In this document: one piece after another, positions 34,593 through 38,649 of the stretch
How positions within the stretch are numbered: the stretch's first letter is position 1
Layout: each line of letters opens with the position of its first letter
Source of the DNA: an uncultured Oscillospiraceae bacterium
GTDB taxonomy: Bacteria; Bacillota; Clostridia; Oscillospirales; Acutalibacteraceae
Direction: 5' to 3'
Assembly: GCA_900543395.1 (NCBI GenBank)
Contig: UQQT01000020.1
Span: forward strand, 1-38,649
DNA length: 38,649 nt
Program-made: the position numbers and the translations under genes
The notes under the pieces: generated by a model
Seen by the model: the letters and a program-made list of their open reading frames with translations, nothing else
Told to the model about the DNA's origin: nothing
Database searches by the model: none

Positions 34593-35609
34593 TTAAACTC
34601 TTGCAACCATTTCGCCGTACTCGGCTTTTTCTTCGGCAATGAATTTTTCGACCTGCTCAACGTTCGGCATATCCTGCGAGCATGCGTGCGAAGCTACAAG
34701 CATAGCCGCGGACGCGCTTCCGAATTCAAGACAGTCGATAATCTCCTTGCCCTCGAAAAGACTGTAAAGGAATGCGGAGGTATATCCGTCTCCGCCTCCG
34801 AAGGATTTGAGAAGCTTTACGGGGAACGGCTTAATCGAAAAGCTCTTTGAGTCGTTCGTATAAGCGGTCGAACCCTCCTTGCCGTGGGTAACGATAACGA
34901 TTTTCGCGTTCTTTTTCGTCCAGTAATCCGCGGATGCTCTGTCCGTACCCTCGAGTCCGAGAAGTCCCTCTGTAAGGTCATACTCCTCGCGCGAGCCGAT
35001 AATCATATCTGACTTTTCCGCAACCGCCGAATAGTAAATCGCAATTTCGTCTTTATTCTTCCAGTTATACGCTCTGTAATCTATACAGAATATGACGGGG
35101 ATATTGTTTTTCTTTGCAAGGCTGACAGTTTTTAACGCGGCTTCTCTCGACGGGCTTTCGGCAAGCGCGGTTCCGGAGATAAGAACAGCCGAACCCTGTT
35201 TTATATACTCCTCGTCGATATCCTCACATTCAAGCTTTAAGTCGGCAGCCTCGTTTCTGTACATAACGATGCTCGACTCCGTCGGGGACTTGATTTCCGT
35301 AAACGTAAGACCTATCTTCTCTCCGTTTTTACAGCGGACGATACGCGAGGTGTCAATTCCCTCTTTTTTAAAAAAATCGGTTACGTACGTACCGAACTGG
35401 TCGTCCGAAACACGGGCGAAAAATCCGCACTTTTTGCCCAGTCTCGCAAGTCCTACCGCGATATTCGCAGGCGAACCTCCGAGATATCTTTTAAACGTCG
35501 TACTCTCGTTGAGCGGACAGTTATAATCTACCGGATTAAGGTCGACGGCGATTCTGCCGACAAGAATAAGGTCGTATTTTTTTGATTTATTAAATTCGAT
35601 GTAATTCAT
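34593..35609 (-). CDS. iolC: 5-dehydro-2-deoxygluconokinase
   Basis: IolC phosphorylates 2-deoxy-5-keto-gluconate. The 338-residue PfkB-family protein has the N-terminal signature GGSPANIAVGLARLGKKCGF and the C-terminal anion-hole motif, here FGGGDGYTSAF where GAGD is more usual. The Asp base is retained, so activity is expected. It lies 15 bases after iolJ with AAGGAGA. Confidence 0.92.
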   Translation of the reverse strand: MNYIEFNKSKKYDLILVGRIAVDLNPVDYNCPLNESTTFKRYLGGSPANIAVGLARLGKKCGFFARVSDDQFGTYVTDFFKKEGIDTSRIVRCKNGEKIGLTFTEIKSPTESSIVMYRNEAADLKLECEDIDEEYIKQGSAVLISGTALAESPSREAALKTVSLAKKNNIPVIFCIDYRAYNWKNKDEIAIYYSAVAEKSDMIIGSREEYDLTEGLLGLEGTDRASADYWTKKNAKIVIVTHGKEGSTAYTNDSKSFSIKPFPVKLLKSFGGGDGYTSAFLYSLFEGKEIIDCLEFGSASAAMLVASHACSQDMPNVEQVEKFIAEEKAEYGEMVARV

Positions 35610-35624
35610 GAGCCTATCTCCTTA

Positions 35625-36461
35625 TCAGTTATTGAATATTTCAATGTGTCTTTTTACATTTTCGTATACGGCATAAGCTTCGGCGGACGACAAAGCAAAA
35701 TAATCGGACTTATTACCGCACAAATCGGAGCATTGTTTAGCCCCCCTTGCAAGCGCGTCGAACGAAGCCGTGGCGATATTGATTTTTCTTATTCCCAAAT
35801 CAATGGCTTTTCTGAACATATCTGCGGTCATTCCCGTTCCGCCGTGAAGAACGAGAGGAACCGATACGGTTTTATGAATTTTATCAAGAATATCAAATCT
35901 CAATTCCGGCAGCGTAGGATAATTTCCGTGCGCGTTGCCTATCGCTACGGCGAGACAGTCGATCCCGGTTCTTAAAGCGAATTCCTCCGCCTTATCGGGG
36001 TCTGTGCATAAAATTTTATGCTCCGCGTTATCTCCCTCGTTTCCGCCGACGACGCCCAGCTCGGATTCAACCGTCGCGGAGTATTTTTTTGCCTTTTCGA
36101 CGACCTTTTTCGTCATTTCGATATTATTCTCGAAGCTTAAAAGCGACGCGTCGAGCATTACGGAAGTAAATCCGAGTTCGAGAGCCTTATCTATACATTC
36201 GAGCGTAAGTCCGTGATCTAAATGTACGGCGATGTCGACGGACGCGTTTTTCGCGGCGGCGACCATCATCGGAGCCATTAAGTCAATCGGCGAATAGTCA
36301 AGTCTTTTTTCGGCAATCTGAAGTATAATCGGAGTATTGAGCTCCTCGGCGGCTCTGACGGCGCCCATAATCATCTCCATATTACCTACGCTGAATGCAC
36401 CGGCGGCGCAGTTGTTTTTTTCGGCGTATTCAAGAATACGCGACATAGGTACGAGACTCAT
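35625..36461 (-). CDS. iolJ: Class II aldolase for 6-phospho-5-dehydro-2-deoxygluconate
   Basis: IolJ cleaves the IolC product to dihydroxyacetone phosphate and malonate semialdehyde. The 278-residue form starting MSLVPMSRILEYAEKNN matches the family's N terminus. Zinc-site motifs are VHLDHG, ESELGVVGG, AIGNAHGNY and LHGGTG. The frame is open back to 36503 (14 more residues), but that stretch belongs to the terminal repeat of an inserted MITE. No good ribosome site precedes either ATG. The nearest AAGGAGG (36757-36751) lies on the far side of the MITE. Context in an iol operon favours IolJ over general fructose-bisphosphate aldolase. Confidence 0.88.
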   Translation of the reverse strand: MSLVPMSRILEYAEKNNCAAGAFSVGNMEMIMGAVRAAEELNTPIILQIAEKRLDYSPIDLMAPMMVAAAKNASVDIAVHLDHGLTLECIDKALELGFTSVMLDASLLSFENNIEMTKKVVEKAKKYSATVESELGVVGGNEGDNAEHKILCTDPDKAEEFALRTGIDCLAVAIGNAHGNYPTLPELRFDILDKIHKTVSVPLVLHGGTGMTADMFRKAIDLGIRKINIATASFDALARGAKQCSDLCGNKSDYFALSSAEAYAVYENVKRHIEIFNN

Positions 36462-36478
36462 ATCGTTATTTTCAACGC

Positions 36479-36740
36479 TATAGCAAAAGAGAGCCGACAC
36501 CATAGACGCAATCCGCTGTATTTTGGGTGCGGAGCAGTTTTAAATCGGAGCAACACACTGCTTTGCTCGCAAAGAGCAGTGTGTGCGAATGATTGCAACA
36601 GCGGTTATATCTATCATATTTTCGTTTCGGCAAGGCAAAGGAACGCAGTAAGCCTAACGGCTTTCAAGTTTCTTTAACGCAGTCGAAGCTCAAAGAGGGT
36701 GGATATATTCCTTTGCGGTTCGACTCCCTTTTGCTGTATA
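36479..36740. mobile_element. 262-bp MITE-like element in the iolJ leader
   Basis: The ends are imperfect terminal inverted repeats: TATAGCAAAAGAGAGCCGAC at 36479-36498, and at 36715-36740 the reverse complement reads TATACAGCAAAAGGGAGTCG. Both start at a TATA, consistent with a TA-type target. Inside is a hairpin (36553-36566 with 36569-36584). Positions 36663-36740 match the segment from 38573 in opposite orientation, which shows this is a repeated family. No transposase is encoded. A 25-codon ORF within it has no support. The element separates the iol promoter and an AAGGAGG from the iolJ coding region. Confidence 0.8.
36553..36584. repeat. Strong hairpin inside the MITE
   Basis: ACACACTGCTTTGC (36553-36566) pairs with GCAAAGAGCAGTGTGT (36569-36584), with a two-base bulge. 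Because the iol transcript runs through it, it may affect readthrough or stability. Confidence 0.7.
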
Positions 36741-36773
36741 CGCGAAGAATCCTCCTTGTTTAAATTATATAAA

Positions 36774-36787
36774 TATGTAAATACATA
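36774..36787. promoter_or_regulatory. Candidate regulator operator in the iol leader
   Basis: TATGTAAATACATA is a perfect palindrome of 6-bp arms around AA, just downstream of the predicted iol promoter. It is a plausible roadblock site for the divergent DeoR-type regulator. Binding is inferred. Confidence 0.4.
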
Positions 36788-36807
36788 AGATTCATAATTA
36801 TATGATA

Positions 36808-36836
36808 ATACTAACACATGCCCATAACATTGTCAA
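36808..36836 (-). promoter_or_regulatory. Promoter of the iolJCBDEAG operon
   Basis: On the - strand a consensus TTGACA (36836-36831) and TAGTAT (36813-36808) are spaced by 17 nt. The leader would run about 340 bases to the iolJ ATG, 262 of them MITE. A TATAAT at 36769-36764 is a weaker alternative without a -35. Confidence 0.65.
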
Positions 36837-36891
36837 CATCTTAACACAATATGAGCAACTATTGTATATATTCATTCAAATTTACCCACAA

Positions 36892-36937
36892 AAGTGAGTA
36901 AAAATCACTTGATTAAGGCGTTTTGATAGGTTATAAT
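36892..36937 (+). promoter_or_regulatory. Promoter of iolR with overlapping inverted repeat
   Basis: TTGATT (36909-36914) and TATAAT (36932-36937) have a 17-nt spacer. AAGTGA / TCACTT (36892-36897, 36905-36910) is a perfect inverted repeat that touches the -35, a likely autoregulatory site. Confidence 0.7.
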
Positions 36938-36980
36938 GAAATAAAGATACTCAGATTGCTGATAAAAAACGGAGCTTTAT

Positions 36981-37745
36981 ATGAAAGAACAGCGCATTGA
37001 CGATATGGAGATTTATATTCTCAAAAACCGCACCGCGTCGATAGACGAGCTGTGCGAACGTTTCGAGGTATCGGTGAACACAGTGAGGCGCGACATATCC
37101 GCTCTTTTACAGCGCGGAAACATTAAAAAAATATACGGCGGAGTTGCTGCCGTACAGAAGGAAGAAATTGTCGGTCTGCGCCCGTATTCAGAGAGAAATA
37201 TAAAAAATTCGGAAACTAAAGCGATTCTTGCAAAAAAGGCGGCTCAGTTTGTTAAGGACAACGACGTTATTTATATAGACACAGGCTCGACGACCGTCGG
37301 AATTATCGATAATTTAAGCGATAAGAAAAACGTCACTGTCATAACAAACAGCATTTCGGTTATTATTAAGGCGCTGAATCTTGACAATATAAGACTTATC
37401 GCGGTTCCGGGCATTCTCGAACGCAAGGTTGCCGCGCTGATAGGACCGCAGGCTGTCGAAAGCTTAAAAAGCTACAACATAAACAAGGCTTTTCTTACCT
37501 GTACGGCTTTTTCAATAAAAGGCGGAGTTATGAATTCGACGCCCGAGGAATACACGATAAAGCAAACCGCGATGTCGAACTCAATGGAGCTTTATCTGCT
37601 GGCGGACAAGGACAAGTTCGGCAAGCACTCGCTGATGACATACGCGCAGATAGGCGACTTCGATTATTTTATAACCGATATGCCGAAAAACGCAAAATTT
37701 CTCAAATATCTCGCCGAACACAGAACAAATCTTATATCTATTTAA
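36981..37745 (+). CDS. iolR: DeoR-family transcriptional regulator, probable IolR
   Basis: This 254-residue DeoR-family protein has an N-terminal winged helix (ASIDELCERFEVSVNTVRRDI, then LLQRGNIKKIYGG) and the sugar-phosphate-sensing C-terminal domain (VIYIDTGSTTVGIIDNL, LLADKDKFGKHSL). DeoR/IolR regulators release DNA on binding a pathway phosphate such as the IolC product. It is divergent from the iol operon, which supports the role. A CGGAG site precedes the ATG. A general sugar regulator is possible. Confidence 0.85.
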   Translation: MKEQRIDDMEIYILKNRTASIDELCERFEVSVNTVRRDISALLQRGNIKKIYGGVAAVQKEEIVGLRPYSERNIKNSETKAILAKKAAQFVKDNDVIYIDTGSTTVGIIDNLSDKKNVTVITNSISVIIKALNLDNIRLIAVPGILERKVAALIGPQAVESLKSYNINKAFLTCTAFSIKGGVMNSTPEEYTIKQTAMSNSMELYLLADKDKFGKHSLMTYAQIGDFDYFITDMPKNAKFLKYLAEHRTNLISI

Positions 37746-37771
37746 TGCTATAATGATCAGGAGGAAATGAA

Positions 37772-38479
37772 ATGAACATTCTTGCAATAGGAGCACACCC
37801 CGACGATTTGGAAATCGCCTGCTACGGCACGCTCGCAAAGTTTGTACAGCAGGGACATAACGTCTTTGTCTGCCATGCTTCGAACGGCAATCTCGGACAT
37901 GTTATAATAAAGCCCGTCGAGCTTGCAAAAATCAGGACTGCGGAGGCTCAGAACGCGGCGGACATAATCGGAGCGAAGCATTATACGCTTGATATCGACG
38001 ACCAGTATGTCGACTCGAACGACAACGAGCAGGTCAAAAAGCTTGTCAGAGTCATCCGCGAGACAAGACCCGACTTCATCATAACGCATACAGAGGACGA
38101 TTATCACCGCGACCACGTCGAAACATACAAGCTCGTTTTCAGGGCGACGTGCTGTGCAAGCCTTGCTCATTACGACGACGGAGTAAATCTTCCGACAGTT
38201 GAAATATGTCCGCTCTATCAGATGGACACGCTTGCAAATGCGGGATTCACACCGACTGAATACGTTGATATTTCCGATACAATAGGACTTAAATTAAAAG
38301 CCCTCTCCTGCCACGACTCGCAGATAACGTGGATGAGAGAGCATGACAAAATCGACTTTATCGACTTTGTAAGAAGTTCGTCAAAGGTCAGAGGCAGCCA
38401 GTGCGGAGTCGAATACGCAGAGGGGTTCAGAGCCGACCTTCATTACGGACGAATGACGACGAAACGTTTTCTTCCGTAA
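37772..38479 (+). CDS. PIG-L family deacetylase
   Basis: This 235-residue protein is a LmbE/PIG-L zinc-dependent N-deacetylase, with the zinc motif AHPDD (8-12) and the second histidine site YHRDHVET (about 111-118). Family members remove acetyl groups from amino sugars, including GlcNAc-inositol and GlcNAc-malate. It starts 26 bases after iolR behind AGGAGG and is probably co-transcribed. Linkage to inositol genes suggests an N-acetylated inositol or glycoside substrate. This is inference. Confidence 0.88.
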   Translation: MNILAIGAHPDDLEIACYGTLAKFVQQGHNVFVCHASNGNLGHVIIKPVELAKIRTAEAQNAADIIGAKHYTLDIDDQYVDSNDNEQVKKLVRVIRETRPDFIITHTEDDYHRDHVETYKLVFRATCCASLAHYDDGVNLPTVEICPLYQMDTLANAGFTPTEYVDISDTIGLKLKALSCHDSQITWMREHDKIDFIDFVRSSSKVRGSQCGVEYAEGFRADLHYGRMTTKRFLP

Positions 38480-38496
38480 AAAATACAAAAATTTCG

Positions 38497-38527
38497 TATT
38501 GCCGTCGGCCGACGGCAATATTTTTTT
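38497..38527 (+). terminator. Terminator of the iolR-PIG-L transcript
   Basis: A perfect palindromic stem (38497-38520, GC-rich centre GCCGTCGGCCGACGGC) is followed by a run of T at 38521-38527. It lies 18 bases after the stop of the deacetylase. Confidence 0.9.
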
Positions 38528-38572
38528 CGCATATCTATTGAACAAATCCGTAAAAAAATGTATTATATATCA

Positions 38573-38649
38573 TATAGCAAAAGAGAGTCGAACCCATAAG
38601 GTTTATATCCACCCTCTTTCCGCTTCGACTGCGTTAAAGAAACTTGAAA
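38573..38649. mobile_element. Second MITE copy, cut by the window end
   Basis: The sequence from TATAGCAAAAGAGAGTCGAA at 38573 to the last base matches the reverse complement of 36740-36663 with a few differences (both share CCACCCTCTTT and CTTCGACTGCGTTAAAGAAA). It is therefore a second copy in inverted orientation. The remaining 185 or so bases lie outside. Confidence 0.8.

Noticed and set aside
36464..36503. 14-residue N-terminal extension of IolJ
   Set aside because: Most of it is encoded by the terminal repeat of the MITE, and the family start corresponds to MSLVPM at 36461. No ribosome site supports the longer form.
36540..36625. 25-codon ORF inside the MITE on the - strand (MIDITAVAIIRTH...)
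   Set aside because: No ribosome site, and it runs across the internal hairpin.
36710..36735. tRNA T-arm-like GGTTCGACTCCC in the MITE
   Set aside because: The flanking bases do not form a T-stem, there is no acceptor or anticodon arm, and the same words recur in the second copy as part of the terminal repeat.

Overview
The window comes from a spore-forming Clostridia-type Firmicute. A member of the Oscillospirales is the best guess, from the conjugative-element gene types (TnpV, MobC/MOBP relaxase, large serine recombinase), the sporulation genes (spoVT tail, sigG, ymxH) and the chromosomal iol operon. It falls into two halves: the right-hand part of an integrated mobilizable element (1 to about 19,500) and resident chromosome (about 19,500 to 38,649). 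I saw no rRNA, tRNA or CRISPR array.

Element half. It opens with the 3' end of a tnpV-type gene. A long defence operon follows on the + strand (360-10,924) behind one strong promoter: a half-size HsdS-like protein, HsdM, DinD, a membrane-anchored DUF6680-like protein, full-length HsdS, a zinc-ribbon DUF4145 protein, a metallo-beta-lactamase-fold hydrolase, HsdR and a YgjP-type zinc peptidase. Several of these genes overlap by 4 bp. Next comes a two-gene unit (11,066-12,981): a PIN-GNAT-EVE-like fusion protein and an ASCH protein. After two terminators there is a structured, probably non-coding segment that is a good oriT candidate, then mobC, a MOBP relaxase, a small unknown gene, a hipBA toxin-antitoxin pair on the - strand and a divergent large serine recombinase gene. 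The defence cargo looks more AT-rich than the mobilization module, which suggests mosaic assembly.

Junction. The recombinase ORF does not stop at the element end. Its last 151 codons match SpoVT from near residue 27 to the SpoVT C terminus. The element is therefore integrated inside spoVT, and its recombinase reads in frame into the remaining GAF-like part of this forespore regulator. The 5' part of spoVT must lie beyond the left edge of the window. This resembles the sporulation-gene intervening elements (skin in sigK, SP-beta in spsM), but it uses a mobilizable element carrying restriction-modification cargo and produces a chimeric recombinase-SpoVT protein. I consider this the most notable feature of the window.

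Chromosome half. After the spoVT terminator come three co-oriented, unrecognised genes on the - strand (two membrane-anchored), then a membrane-anchored metallophosphoesterase with a PQQ-like propeller followed by a 35-codon ORF with a strong Shine-Dalgarno. On the + strand are sigG and ymxH. A blaI/blaR1-type regulatory pair has clear operators. A seven-gene myo-inositol catabolic operon (iolJ-C-B-D-E-A-G, - strand) is divergent from a DeoR-family iolR-like regulator and a PIG-L deacetylase. A 262-bp MITE-like element with terminal inverted repeats sits in the iolJ leader, and a second, inverted copy begins at 38,573 and runs off the window.
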